From the NCBI GenBank assembly GCA_937917025.1, contig CALFSF010000008.1:1-8612 (forward strand): a stretch of 8,612 bases of DNA, given 5' to 3'. The notes beneath the pieces were generated by a model. That model did not search any database and was not told where the DNA came from. It saw nothing but the letters and a program-made list of their open reading frames with translations. This DNA comes from an uncultured Paraburkholderia sp. Lineage in GTDB: Bacteria; Pseudomonadota; Gammaproteobacteria; Burkholderiales; Burkholderiaceae. Shown here piece after piece: positions 1 to 6,752 of the stretch. Position 1 is the first letter of the stretch. The number at the start of each line of letters is the position of its first letter. A program made the position numbers and the translations under genes.

Positions 1-1
1 C

Positions 2-469
2 GTCAGCAGCACGGCTGGACATCAGGGCCGCGACAACATCGGTCTGCACCTGACCTACGCGAAGGGACCGCTGACCGCTGTGTTCTCCGCACAGCGCGTA
101 CGCACGGCGGCGGTCGCGCCTTCGACCGGACAGGATCTTTACCTCGCGGGCGCCGCCTACGACTTCACGCTGCTCAAGCTCTATGGGGCCGCGCAGATGA
201 CCAGTAACCACAGTGTCGAGACCGGCTCGCATACATATGAACTGGGTGTCTCCGTTCCGTTGTCGCCGTCGAACAAGATCATCGCGGAGTGGGCGCGCAC
301 CAAACATAGCGCGCCGCTGAACGGTAGCAACGTACGCAATACCGGATCCATCGCGTACGACTACATCCTGTCGAAGCGTACGTATGTGTATGTCGTCTAT
401 TCGTACGACAAGCTGACGGCCAATCCATCGGGAAGCACCTACGGCGTTGGCATGCAGCACACGTTTTAA
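2..469 (+). CDS. Gram-negative porin, C-terminal part (5' end cut by window)
   Basis: This is the last 155 residues of an outer-membrane general-diffusion porin of the OmpC-like type common in Burkholderiales. The reading frame is open from base 2, so the start and signal peptide lie outside the window. What is visible is a series of alternating polar/hydrophobic stretches typical of amphipathic beta strands (for example LYLAGAAYDF, HTYELGVSVPL, RTYVYVVYSYDKL), separated by short Gly/Ser/Asn-rich turns. The protein ends GVGMQHTF; a C-terminal aromatic residue, usually Phe, is the signal recognised by the BAM assembly machinery. Full-length relatives are about 350-390 residues, so less than half is seen. 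It precedes ligJ on the same strand with a gap of about 100 bp. A role in letting aromatic acids cross the outer membrane is an inference from position only. Confidence 0.9.
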   Translation, partial: VSSTAGHQGRDNIGLHLTYAKGPLTAVFSAQRVRTAAVAPSTGQDLYLAGAAYDFTLLKLYGAAQMTSNHSVETGSHTYELGVSVPLSPSNKIIAEWARTKHSAPLNGSNVRNTGSIAYDYILSKRTYVYVVYSYDKLTANPSGSTYGVGMQHTF

Positions 470-481
470 GGCGACTCGCCT
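469..481 (+). terminator. Weak hairpin just after porin stop
   Basis: AGGCG (469-473) and CGCCT (477-481) form a 5-bp stem with a 3-base loop, beginning inside the porin stop codon. No T-run follows, so it is not a convincing intrinsic terminator. It could slow or protect the 3' end of the porin message, or be chance in GC-rich DNA. The rest of the gap up to ligJ (482-558) shows no promoter I would defend. Confidence 0.2.
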
Positions 482-568
482 GTTGCCGCCGCACGAATCT
501 CGCTAACGCAGCCGGCGCATGGCACTCAGGTAATCGCGCGGTCATTCAATCAGTTATCAGGAGCGACG

Positions 569-1594
569 ATGATCATCGATATTCACGGCCACTACACCAC
601 CGCGCCCAAAGCGCTGGAGGCGTGGCGCAACCGCCAGATCGCGGGCATCGGCAATCCGTCGGAGACGCCGAAGGTCTCCGAACTGCAGATCAGCGACGAC
701 GCACTGCGCGAGTCGATCGAAAGCAACCAGCTGAAACTCATGCGCGAGCGCGGCCTCGACCTGACGATCTTCAGCCCGCGCGCGAGCTTCATGGCGCATC
801 ACATCGGCGATTTTCAGGTCTCGAGCACCTGGGCCGCGATCTGCAATGAGCTGTGTTACCGCGTGAGCCAGCTGTTTCCCGATCACTTCGTGCCGGCGGC
901 GATGCTGCCGCAAAGCCCCGGCGTGGATGTGGCGACCTGCATTCCGGAGCTCGTCAAATGCGTGGAGCAGTACGGCAACGTCGCGATCAACCTCAACCCG
1001 GATCCGTCGGGCGGGCACTGGACGAGCCCGCCGCTGTCGGACCGCTACTGGTACCCGGTCTACGAGAAGATGGTCGAGTACGACATCCCCGCGATGATCC
1101 ACGTGAGCACGAGCTGCAACGCCTGCTTTCACACCACGGGTGCGCATTACCTGAACGCGGACACGACCGCGTTCATGCAGTGCCTGACCTCCGACCTGTT
1201 TCGCGACTTCCCGACGCTGCGCTTCGTGATTCCGCACGGCGGCGGCGCGGTGCCTTATCACTGGGGTCGCTTTCGCGGACTGGCGCAGGAACTCAAGAAA
1301 CCGCTGTTGAAGGACCATCTGCTCAACAACGTCTTCTTCGATACGTGCGTCTATCACCAGCCGGGCATCGATCTGCTCACGCGCGTCATTCCGGTCGACA
1401 ACATCCTGTTCGCGAGCGAGATGATCGGCGCGGTGCGCGGCATCGATCCGCAGACGGGCCACTATTTCGACGACACGAAGCGCTACATCGAGGCCGCGCA
1501 TGTCGACGCGGACGAACGCTACAAGATCTACGAAGGTAACGCGCGTCGCGTGTATCCGCGCCTCGACGCAGTACTCAAAACGAAAGGACAGTGA
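569..1594 (+). CDS. ligJ: 4-oxalomesaconate hydratase (LigJ/PmdE type, amidohydrolase fold)
   Basis: A 341-residue cytosolic enzyme of the amidohydrolase_2 family. It matches LigJ in length and layout. LigJ adds water to 4-oxalomesaconate to give 4-carboxy-4-hydroxy-2-oxoadipate, a late step of protocatechuate 4,5-cleavage and gallate breakdown. The start MIIDIHGHYT carries the HxH metal motif (His6, His8). Other likely metal or catalytic residues are His178 (MIHVS), His223 (IPHGGG) and Glu284 (FASEM), where many relatives have Asp; Glu here is a LigJ-like trait. The ATG at 569 has AGGAG at 559-563, five bases upstream. The stop overlaps the ligK leader, so the two genes form one operon. Pseudomonas GalB does the same reaction with an unrelated fold. 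A general amidohydrolase function is the main alternative, but the ligK neighbour makes LigJ much more likely. Confidence 0.92.
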   Translation: MIIDIHGHYTTAPKALEAWRNRQIAGIGNPSETPKVSELQISDDALRESIESNQLKLMRERGLDLTIFSPRASFMAHHIGDFQVSSTWAAICNELCYRVSQLFPDHFVPAAMLPQSPGVDVATCIPELVKCVEQYGNVAINLNPDPSGGHWTSPPLSDRYWYPVYEKMVEYDIPAMIHVSTSCNACFHTTGAHYLNADTTAFMQCLTSDLFRDFPTLRFVIPHGGGAVPYHWGRFRGLAQELKKPLLKDHLLNNVFFDTCVYHQPGIDLLTRVIPVDNILFASEMIGAVRGIDPQTGHYFDDTKRYIEAAHVDADERYKIYEGNARRVYPRLDAVLKTKGQ

Positions 1595-1596
1595 TC

Positions 1597-2280
1597 ATGT
1601 ATGAACTCGGCGTGGTGTATCGCAACATCCAGCGCGCGGACGGCGACGTCGCCACGAAGCTCGGCGCGCTCGGTTCGGCAACCGTCCATGAGGCGATGGG
1701 CCGTGTCGGCCTGCTCAAGCCCTATATGCGCCCGATCTATGCCGGCGCGCGCACGGGCGGCACGGCCGTCACGGTGCTGCTGCAGCCGGGCGACAACTGG
1801 ATGCTGCACGTCGCGGCCGAGCAGATCCAGCCGGGCGACATCGTCGTGGCGGCGGTCACGACGGACTGCACCGACGGCTACTTCGGCGACCTGCTCGCGA
1901 CGAGCTTCAAGGCGCGCGGCGCACGGGCGCTCATCATCGACGGCGGGGTGCGCGACATCAGCGAACTGGGCGCGATGCAGTTTCCGGTGTGGAGCAAGGC
2001 GGTGTCCGCGAAGGGCACCGTCAAGGCGACGCTCGGGTCGGTGAATATTCCGGTGGTGTGCGCCGGCGCGCTGGTGAGCCCGGGCGACGTCGTCGTCGCG
2101 GATGACGATGGCGTGGTCGTGGTGCCCGCTGCATGGGCGCACAAGGTGCTCGAGAAGGCCGTGGCGCGCGAGGCGAACGAAGGCGAGAAGCGCGCGAAGC
2201 TGGCCTCGGGCGTGCTCGGTCTGGATATGTACAGCATGCGCGAGCCGTTGCAGCAGGCGGGACTGCGTTACATCGACTGA
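1597..2280 (+). CDS. ligK: 4-carboxy-4-hydroxy-2-oxoadipate aldolase (LigK/PmdF/ProA)
   Basis: A 227-residue class II (metal-dependent) aldolase of the RraA-like fold. The family splits 4-carboxy-4-hydroxy-2-oxoadipate into pyruvate and oxaloacetate, often also cleaves 4-hydroxy-4-methyl-2-oxoglutarate, and can decarboxylate oxaloacetate. The diagnostic D-x20-R-D motif is present: Asp98 (in GYFGDLL) followed by Arg119-Asp120 (in DGGVRD). Full family length is kept. A GTG at 1591 is also in frame, but AAAGGA at 1583-1588 sits eight bases before the ATG at 1597 and too close to the GTG, so the ATG is chosen. It lies two bases after the ligJ stop and consumes the LigJ product. Its own stop is overlapped by an ATG of the next frame (TGATG). 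RraA, the RNase E inhibitor of the same fold, is much shorter and lacks this context. Confidence 0.93.
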   Translation: MYELGVVYRNIQRADGDVATKLGALGSATVHEAMGRVGLLKPYMRPIYAGARTGGTAVTVLLQPGDNWMLHVAAEQIQPGDIVVAAVTTDCTDGYFGDLLATSFKARGARALIIDGGVRDISELGAMQFPVWSKAVSAKGTVKATLGSVNIPVVCAGALVSPGDVVVADDDGVVVVPAAWAHKVLEKAVAREANEGEKRAKLASGVLGLDMYSMREPLQQAGLRYID

Positions 2281-2294
2281 TGAAGGGGGCAAAC

Positions 2295-3002
2295 ATGATG
2301 AATGGTCCCGGCACCGGCGAAGCGATCACCGGCATTTCCTCGATGGCAACACGCGGCGTGCTGGCCGAACTGATCCCCGAATACGAGCGGCTGTCGGGGC
2401 GAGCTGTGATCGTTGAGTCGGTCGGCGGCGTCGCCGCAGCCCGGCGCGTTCAGGAAGGCGAGCCGTTCGATATCGTCGTGCTGGCGGCCGACGCACTCGA
2501 CAGGCTGGCCGAAGCCGGCCGGATCGATGCCGAAGGCCGGGTTGACGTGGCCCGTTCAGGCGTCGCGGTCGCGGTGGCGGCTGGTGCGCCGCGGCCCGAC
2601 ATCGGCAGTGAAGCGGCCGTTCGCGACGCGATTCTGGCCGCACGCAGCATCGGCTATTCGACGGGACCGAGCGGCGTGCACCTGAGCCGGCTGTTCGAGC
2701 GCTGGGGAATCGCCGGGACCATCGCGCCGCGCATCGTGCAGGCACCGCCCGGCGTTCCGGTGGGCACGCTCGTCGCGCGCGGAGAAGTCGAGCTCGGTTT
2801 CCAGCAGTCGAGCGAGTTGATGCACGTATCGGGCATCGAGGTTCTCGGACCACTGCCGCCTGAAATCCAGATCGTCACGGTTTTCTCGGCCGCCCTCTGC
2901 ATGGCATCCAGACAGAAAGACGCCGCGAAGGCGCTGCTGTCGTTTCTCGCCTCGCCGGATGCCGATGCGGCGAAGCTGCGGCATGGGATGGAGCCGGCAT
3001 GA
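2295..3002 (+). CDS. ModA-like periplasmic-binding-fold protein lacking a signal peptide
   Basis: A 235-residue protein resembling the type 2 periplasmic binding fold of molybdate/extracellular solute binding proteins. Visible hallmarks are GISSMATRGVLAELIPEYERLSG near the start, the lobe-crossing segment EGEPFDIVVLAADALDRLAEAG (residues 54-75), TGPSGVHLSRLFERWGI (123-139) and GEVELGFQQSSEL (163-174). There is no hydrophobic N-terminal segment, so it should stay in the cytosol, and no permease or ATPase gene is adjacent. GAAGGGGG at 2282-2289 precedes ATGs at 2295 and 2298. An earlier in-frame ATG at 2280 overlaps the ligK stop and would add five residues. It is the third gene of the ligJK operon. 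Function unknown: ligand sensor, intermediate-binding protein or an enzyme recruited from this fold are all possible. Fold assignment is fairly sure; role is not. Confidence 0.8.
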   Translation: MMNGPGTGEAITGISSMATRGVLAELIPEYERLSGRAVIVESVGGVAAARRVQEGEPFDIVVLAADALDRLAEAGRIDAEGRVDVARSGVAVAVAAGAPRPDIGSEAAVRDAILAARSIGYSTGPSGVHLSRLFERWGIAGTIAPRIVQAPPGVPVGTLVARGEVELGFQQSSELMHVSGIEVLGPLPPEIQIVTVFSAALCMASRQKDAAKALLSFLASPDADAAKLRHGMEPA

Positions 3003-3038
3003 CAGACAACACCGCTTAAACCCGCCGCGCACGTGACT

Positions 3039-3065
3039 TAAACGCAGTTGTAGCTACCGCGACAA
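3039..3065 (+). promoter_or_regulatory. Possible sigma-28 (FliA) promoter of the chemoreceptor gene
   Basis: TAAA at 3039-3042, 15 bases, then CGCGACAA at 3058-3065. The FliA consensus is TAAA, 15 bases, GCCGATAA; the -35 and the spacing fit, and 5 of 8 positions fit the -10. Start of transcription would fall near 3072, leaving a leader of only about a dozen bases, which is short. The same stretch holds an inverted repeat AGTTGT (3046-3051) / ACAACT (3062-3067) and the palindrome GTAGCTAC (3050-3057), which could instead be an operator. No good sigma-70 promoter is visible in the 82-bp gap. Confidence 0.35.
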
Positions 3066-3084
3066 CTCATAGAACAAGGGTTGC

Positions 3085-4644
3085 ATGAAACTCGCCACCA
3101 AACTCTGGATTTCAACTGCGCTGCTGCTGATGCTGATTTTCGGCATCGTTGGCCTGTCGATGTGGCGCTTCGCGAGCATGGAGGAGCAACGGGAGAGTTC
3201 GCTGAAGATGCTGTCAGCGAAAGTCACCGCTGCTTACACCTGGTCGAAGCTCGCGGACACGGCGGCATTGCGCACGCAGGCCATGATTATCAGCGCCGAT
3301 CCCGCTTTGTCGGATGTCTTCAGCAAGGACAACGTCGCGACGATTTCACGGATCGCCGAGGTGCAGAAGACGATCGCCACCCTCGCGCACACCGCCGAGG
3401 ACCGCAAGCAGCTGGACACGATCGCCGGATTGCGCAAGCAGGTGCTGGCAACCCGCGACAAAGTCGTGGCACTGCGATCCACCGAAGCCGGAAAGCTGGC
3501 GGCGCTTGCCATGTTGAACGAGCAGTACATGCCGGTTCAGACCGCTTACGGCCATGCGATAGGGACGTTCGTCGAACTGCAGGAGCAGCAGCTGGCGACG
3601 GCCCAGGCAGATTTCGCACGCCAGCGATACATCATCGTTGCGACCGCGGGGATATTGTTTGTCGTTCTCGCACTGAGCGTGCTGGCGGGTGCGGCTGCAC
3701 TGATCCGGTCGATCCGCAGGCCTTTGCTGGAAGTCAATCAACTGGCGGCGAGAATCGCGCAAGGGGATCTGAGCACGGCGCTGACGGTGACCCGTGTCGA
3801 CGAATTCGGCGAACTGATGGTATCCATTCTCGCGATGAGCCGCTCGCTGGAGGGCATCGTTCAGCGCATCCGTGCGGCGGCCGGGAGTATCGGTACGGCA
3901 TCGAGCCAGATCGCGTCGGGCAATCTCGACCTGTCGCAGCGCACGGAGCAACAGGCGGCGTCGCTCGAAGAGACGGCGGCCAGCATGGAAGAGCTGACCG
4001 GCACGGTGAGGCAGAACACCGACAACGCGCGACACGCCGGGACGCTGGCGTCGAGCGCTGTCGGCACGGCCGAGCGGGGCAACGCGGTCGTGAGCCGGGT
4101 GGTCGCCACGATGGCCGAAATCAGCCAGAGTTCGACAAAGATCGGGGACATCATCGCGATCATCGAAGGCATTGCATTCCAGACCAACATCCTCGCGCTC
4201 AACGCAGCGGTCGAAGCGGCGCGGGCCGGAGAACAAGGCCGCGGCTTCGCCGTGGTCGCGGGAGAAGTGCGCACACTTGCACAGCGCTCGTCGTCCGCGG
4301 CAAAGGAAATCAAGGAGTTGATCGAAACGTCCGCTGAACGTGTGCGTGCCGGCAGTGTGCTGGTCGAGGAGGCCGGCCAGCGGATGAAGGAGATCGATAC
4401 GAGCGTGCGGCGCGTGACCGATATCATGGGCGAGATATCCGCCGCTTCAGCCGACCAGCAAACCGGTATCGAGCAGGTTGCACTGGCGGTCACGCAGATG
4501 GACGAAGTGACCCAGCAGAACGCCGCGCTCGTCGAAGAAGCGGCGGCCGCCGCGCAGTCGCTCGAAGAACAGGGGCGCGACCTGAAGGCGACCGTCGAGG
4601 TATTCAGATTGTCGGACTACCACCTTGCCGCGGGCCGCGCGTGA
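3085..4644 (+). CDS. Methyl-accepting chemotaxis protein (transmembrane chemoreceptor)
   Basis: A 519-residue inner-membrane chemoreceptor that passes ligand signals to CheW/CheA. Order of parts: short cytosolic start; TM1 about 7-27; periplasmic ligand-binding region about 30-180, mostly helical and four-helix-bundle-like in size; TM2 about 182-208; HAMP about 209-260; then the long signalling coiled coil. The conserved hairpin tip is EGIAFQTNILALNAAVEAAR and the following EQGRGFAVVAGEVRTLAQRSS (361-403). Likely methylation helices are at 287-304 (EQQAASLEETAASMEEL) and 478-496. Spacing matches the Tsr/Tar class. There is no C-terminal NWETF-type CheR/CheB tether; it ends DYHLAAGRA. The ATG at 3085 has AAGG at 3076-3079. 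The ligand cannot be read from sequence; the adjacent ligJK operon suggests an aromatic acid or related metabolite. Confidence 0.95.
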   Translation: MKLATKLWISTALLLMLIFGIVGLSMWRFASMEEQRESSLKMLSAKVTAAYTWSKLADTAALRTQAMIISADPALSDVFSKDNVATISRIAEVQKTIATLAHTAEDRKQLDTIAGLRKQVLATRDKVVALRSTEAGKLAALAMLNEQYMPVQTAYGHAIGTFVELQEQQLATAQADFARQRYIIVATAGILFVVLALSVLAGAAALIRSIRRPLLEVNQLAARIAQGDLSTALTVTRVDEFGELMVSILAMSRSLEGIVQRIRAAAGSIGTASSQIASGNLDLSQRTEQQAASLEETAASMEELTGTVRQNTDNARHAGTLASSAVGTAERGNAVVSRVVATMAEISQSSTKIGDIIAIIEGIAFQTNILALNAAVEAARAGEQGRGFAVVAGEVRTLAQRSSSAAKEIKELIETSAERVRAGSVLVEEAGQRMKEIDTSVRRVTDIMGEISAASADQQTGIEQVALAVTQMDEVTQQNAALVEEAAAAAQSLEEQGRDLKATVEVFRLSDYHLAAGRA

Positions 4645-4671
4645 GACGTGTCCCGCAGCAGCGATGCCTGA

Positions 4672-5157
4672 TCAGTGCAGCTGGCCTGGCGCCTGAGCGC
4701 CGCCCTGTACGTACTGACGGATGAGGCGAACCGTGTCGATGTCCGACTCGCGATAGGCCGATTTCACGATCTCGCTGGTGGTGCGCTCGTCTTCGGTATC
4801 GGCGGCCGGCAGCGTGGTTTCGTATTTGAAGCGCAGGAAGAGTTGCAGGTCGTCGGGCTGCTCGATCGACATCGTGAGCGATCCGCCGACATAGGATTGC
4901 GTCGCGAGAATGTCGTAACGCACGCTCTCGCTCGCCGTGAGCGTCACGCGGTCGCGCACGGTCGCTTCACCATAATGCAGTTCGCGCTCGAGCGTGCTGT
5001 CCGTGCGCGAGAGGATCGTGCAACTGTCGAGACCCAGCACGAAGAGCTGCGGCTGCTCGGCGCGCAGCACGAGACCTTCCCACAACTGCTCGCGGGTCAT
5101 GGTTTCGACGAACGGGTTCAACGGGTCGTTGATCTGGATCAGATGTTCGAAATTCAA
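4672..5157 (-). CDS. DUF1857/AtaL-like SRPBCC family protein, TTG start
   Basis: A 161-residue protein of the SRPBCC (START-like) fold, DUF1857/AtaL group. The family-typical opening NFEHLIQINDPLNP is followed by LTREQLW-like MTREQLWEGLVLRAEQPQLF, the GLDSC segment and the RELxYGE strand (LERELHYGEATVRDRVTL). The fold makes a hydrophobic cavity, but this group has no established bacterial substrate. The only start that keeps the conserved opening is TTG at 5155-5157: an in-frame TAA lies at 5173-5175 and the next in-frame ATG would remove 19 conserved residues. AGAGGAAG just upstream is a plausible ribosome site. No signal peptide. It converges on the chemoreceptor gene with a 27-bp gap and no clear terminator, and the OsmC gene stops 67 bp upstream on the same strand, so these two may be cotranscribed. 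Confidence 0.85.
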   Translation of the reverse strand: MNFEHLIQINDPLNPFVETMTREQLWEGLVLRAEQPQLFVLGLDSCTILSRTDSTLERELHYGEATVRDRVTLTASESVRYDILATQSYVGGSLTMSIEQPDDLQLFLRFKYETTLPAADTEDERTTSEIVKSAYRESDIDTVRLIRQYVQGGAQAPGQLH

Positions 5158-5224
5158 AACGACGGCTTCCTCTTAAGGCGCTGCGCGACCGGCATCGACA
5201 ACCGACGCCGGTCGCGCACAGGTA

Positions 5225-5623
5225 TCAGGCTGCGGTGAGTCCGGTGCGCACCGCGATCGGACGCGTCAGGATCTTGTGCACCGGACACGCATTGGCAATT
5301 TGCAGGAGCCGTTCCCGCTGCTCGTCGGAGAGATCGCCTTCGAGCGTGACCTTGCGATCGATCGTCGTGCCTTCGTCGCCGGTTTCGATCGACAGCGTCA
5401 CGCGCACGTCCGCGAGTGGCCAGCCCTTGCGCTGTGCGTACATCTTCAGCGTGATCGACGTACACGCGCCAAGGCTCGACAGCAGCATCGACACGGGCCC
5501 CGGACCGCGATCGCCGCCGCCGAGCGATTCAGGCTCGTCGGCGATCCATGTGTGGGCGCCGTCGTCCAGCAAGACCTGGAAATTCGTCGAACCAATGTGG
5601 GCGGTGACTGCGGGCTCTACCAT
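5225..5623 (-). CDS. OsmC-family peroxide-reducing protein
   Basis: A 132-residue protein of the OsmC/Ohr superfamily, thiol peroxidases that reduce organic hydroperoxides or act on related oxidants. Both redox cysteines are visible: Cys54 in SSLGACTSITLKMYAQRKGWPL, at the start of the long central helix, and Cys113 in ANACPVHKIL. The length and the xPVSMLLSSLGAC...NACPVHK pattern fit the short YhfA/OsmC-like subgroup rather than true Ohr. An open frame continues upstream to 5830, but AGGAG at about 5629-5633 sits five to seven bases before the ATG at 5621-5623 and the family motif region begins soon after, so the short form is chosen. Cytosolic. A 12-bp perfect palindrome lies about 77 bp upstream and could be an operator. 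The exact oxidant substrate is not deducible. Confidence 0.9.
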   Translation of the reverse strand: MVEPAVTAHIGSTNFQVLLDDGAHTWIADEPESLGGGDRGPGPVSMLLSSLGACTSITLKMYAQRKGWPLADVRVTLSIETGDEGTTIDRKVTLEGDLSDEQRERLLQIANACPVHKILTRPIAVRTGLTAA

Positions 5624-5699
5624 GCGATCTCCTGCGGGAAACGGTGGGCCGCACCGGACGCGCCCGGCGCGGCATTGAGCCGTTATTGTGAACGAATTT

Positions 5700-5711
5700 G
5701 CGAAGCTTCGC
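5700..5711. promoter_or_regulatory. Perfect 12-bp palindrome upstream of the OsmC gene
   Basis: GCGAAGCTTCGC is a perfect palindrome located 77-88 bp before the OsmC start, in the roughly 200-bp gap between the OsmC and pirin genes. It does not match the AT-rich OhrR operator type I know for Ohr genes. It could be a binding site for a dimeric regulator or chance. I could not find a strong sigma-70 promoter in this gap; the AT-richer part at 5681-5699 is the most likely place for one. Confidence 0.3.
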
Positions 5712-5790
5712 GCCACGTGTCTTCGCGCGGCGCCAAAGCGCCATTGCGTCGTTGTGCCTTCGCACCGTCGCGCCAGCCGGCGACAGACGG

Positions 5791-5824
5791 GCGGCACAGC
5801 ACGTGAGAATGCCACGTGCGCCGC
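5791..5824 (-). terminator. Hairpin after pirin stop, no T-run
   Basis: Two paired blocks form a bulged stem: GCGGC (5791-5795) with GCCGC (5820-5824), and GCACGTG (5799-5805) with CACGTGC (5813-5819), with a 3-base bulge (5796-5798) and a 7-base loop. It begins two bases after the pirin stop codon in the direction of transcription. No T-run follows, so it is more likely a 3'-end stabilising or factor-assisted terminator hairpin than a classic intrinsic one. Confidence 0.4.
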
Positions 5825-5826
5825 GC

Positions 5827-6699
5827 TCAATGCGTGATCTGTCCCATCCGGCCGGCCTGGTAGTCGATGACCGCCTGGCGGATTTCGTCTTCGGTGTTCA
5901 TCACGAACGGGCCGTAACGCACCACCGGTTCGTTGAGCGGCACGCCGCCGAGCAGCAGGACGTCGAGCGGTTCATCGCCGGCGGCGAGCGTCACGGTGTC
6001 GCCGTCGTCGCCGAAGACGACCATCGTGCGCGCATCGGCCTCGCGCCGCGCTTCGCCGTACAGGCCCTTGCCCGACAGCCCGTACGCGAACACGCGGAAA
6101 TCGCGCGGCACCGGATGCACGATGCTCGCCCCCGGTTGCAGCGTGAAATGCTGATACAGGATCGGCGTGCGCGTTTCGATCGGCGCCTTCACGCCGAGCG
6201 CCTCGCCGGCGATCACCTTCACGCGCACGTTGCCATCCGCCGAAGCCGCGACCGGAATACTCGCCGACGGCATGTCCTGATAGCGCGGCGCGATCATCTT
6301 GTCGCGGCGCGGCAGGTTCACCCAGACCTGCAGGCCATGCACACGGCCGCCCGTGGCGACGAACGACGGATCGGGCATCTCGCTATGCACGACGCCGGCG
6401 CCGGCCGTCATCCATTGCACGTCGCCCTTACGCAGCGTGCCCGAGTGGCCCGCGGAATCCTTGTGGCCGAATTCGCCTTCGAGCACGTACGTGACAGTTT
6501 CGAAGCCGCGATGCGGATGGTCCGGCGCGCCTTTCGCCTCACCGGGCGCGTAGTCGACGGGACCCATCTCGTCGAGCAGCAGGAACGGATCGAAATCCAT
6601 CAGCATGCGTGTCGGAAACGGCCGGTGGACGATGAAGCCGCCACCCTCGGTCGTGCGAAGCGCGGGATACGTGCGTTCGATCGTGCGTGTCGTGCTCAT
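5827..6699 (-). CDS. Pirin family protein (bicupin)
   Basis: A 290-residue bicupin of the pirin family, which has a metal site in the N-terminal cupin; some bacterial members show quercetin dioxygenase activity, others have unclear roles. The metal-binding motifs are clear: His61 and His63 in DHPHRGFETVTYVLEGEFGH, and His105 and Glu107 in GAGVVHSEMPD. The N-terminal FLLLDEMGP and the VHGLQVWVNLP segment are also typical. Residues about 160-270 form the second cupin and lack a comparable metal set, as usual. GAGGTGA at 6705-6711 supports the ATG at 6697-6699; a GTG three codons earlier overlaps that ribosome site and is rejected. Cytosolic. Divergent from a LysR regulator gene across a 122-bp gap with a good promoter, resembling the E. 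coli yhaJ-yhaK pairing of a LysR regulator and a pirin. Control by the LysR protein is inferred. Confidence 0.93.
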   Translation of the reverse strand: MSTTRTIERTYPALRTTEGGGFIVHRPFPTRMLMDFDPFLLLDEMGPVDYAPGEAKGAPDHPHRGFETVTYVLEGEFGHKDSAGHSGTLRKGDVQWMTAGAGVVHSEMPDPSFVATGGRVHGLQVWVNLPRRDKMIAPRYQDMPSASIPVAASADGNVRVKVIAGEALGVKAPIETRTPILYQHFTLQPGASIVHPVPRDFRVFAYGLSGKGLYGEARREADARTMVVFGDDGDTVTLAAGDEPLDVLLLGGVPLNEPVVRYGPFVMNTEDEIRQAVIDYQAGRMGQITH

Positions 6700-6742
6700 C
6701 AAAGTCACCTCGAAAAATGGGGAATAGCATCATTTTTGAAAC

Positions 6743-6752
6743 ATAGCGCTAT
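6743..6752. promoter_or_regulatory. Palindrome overlapping the pirin promoter, candidate LysR operator
   Basis: ATAGCGCTAT is a perfect 10-bp palindrome in the pirin/LysR gap. It overlaps the pirin -10 box by two bases and covers the expected transcription start. A second copy of the half sequence, AATAGC at 6723-6728, mirrors GCTATT at 6748-6753. Such an arrangement over the start site suits a repressor or an autoregulated LysR-type protein. No footprint-level evidence can be read from sequence alone. Confidence 0.4.

Noticed and set aside
557..1501. Long minus-strand open frame (314 codons) opposite ligJ
   Set aside because: Its translation is a low-complexity Arg/Ala/Asp/Val mix typical of the antisense of a high-GC gene; no ribosome site and no recognisable motif, while the plus-strand frame is a clear LigJ.
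3081..4337. Alternative plus-strand frame of 418 codons overlapping the chemoreceptor
   Set aside because: Out-of-frame reading of the chemoreceptor gene with Arg/Gly/His-rich sequence and no domain.
4645..4671. Possible terminator between the converging chemoreceptor and DUF1857 genes
   Set aside because: Only an 8-bp palindrome CTGATCAG at 4668-4675 is present, partly in coding sequence, with no stem-loop plus T-run.
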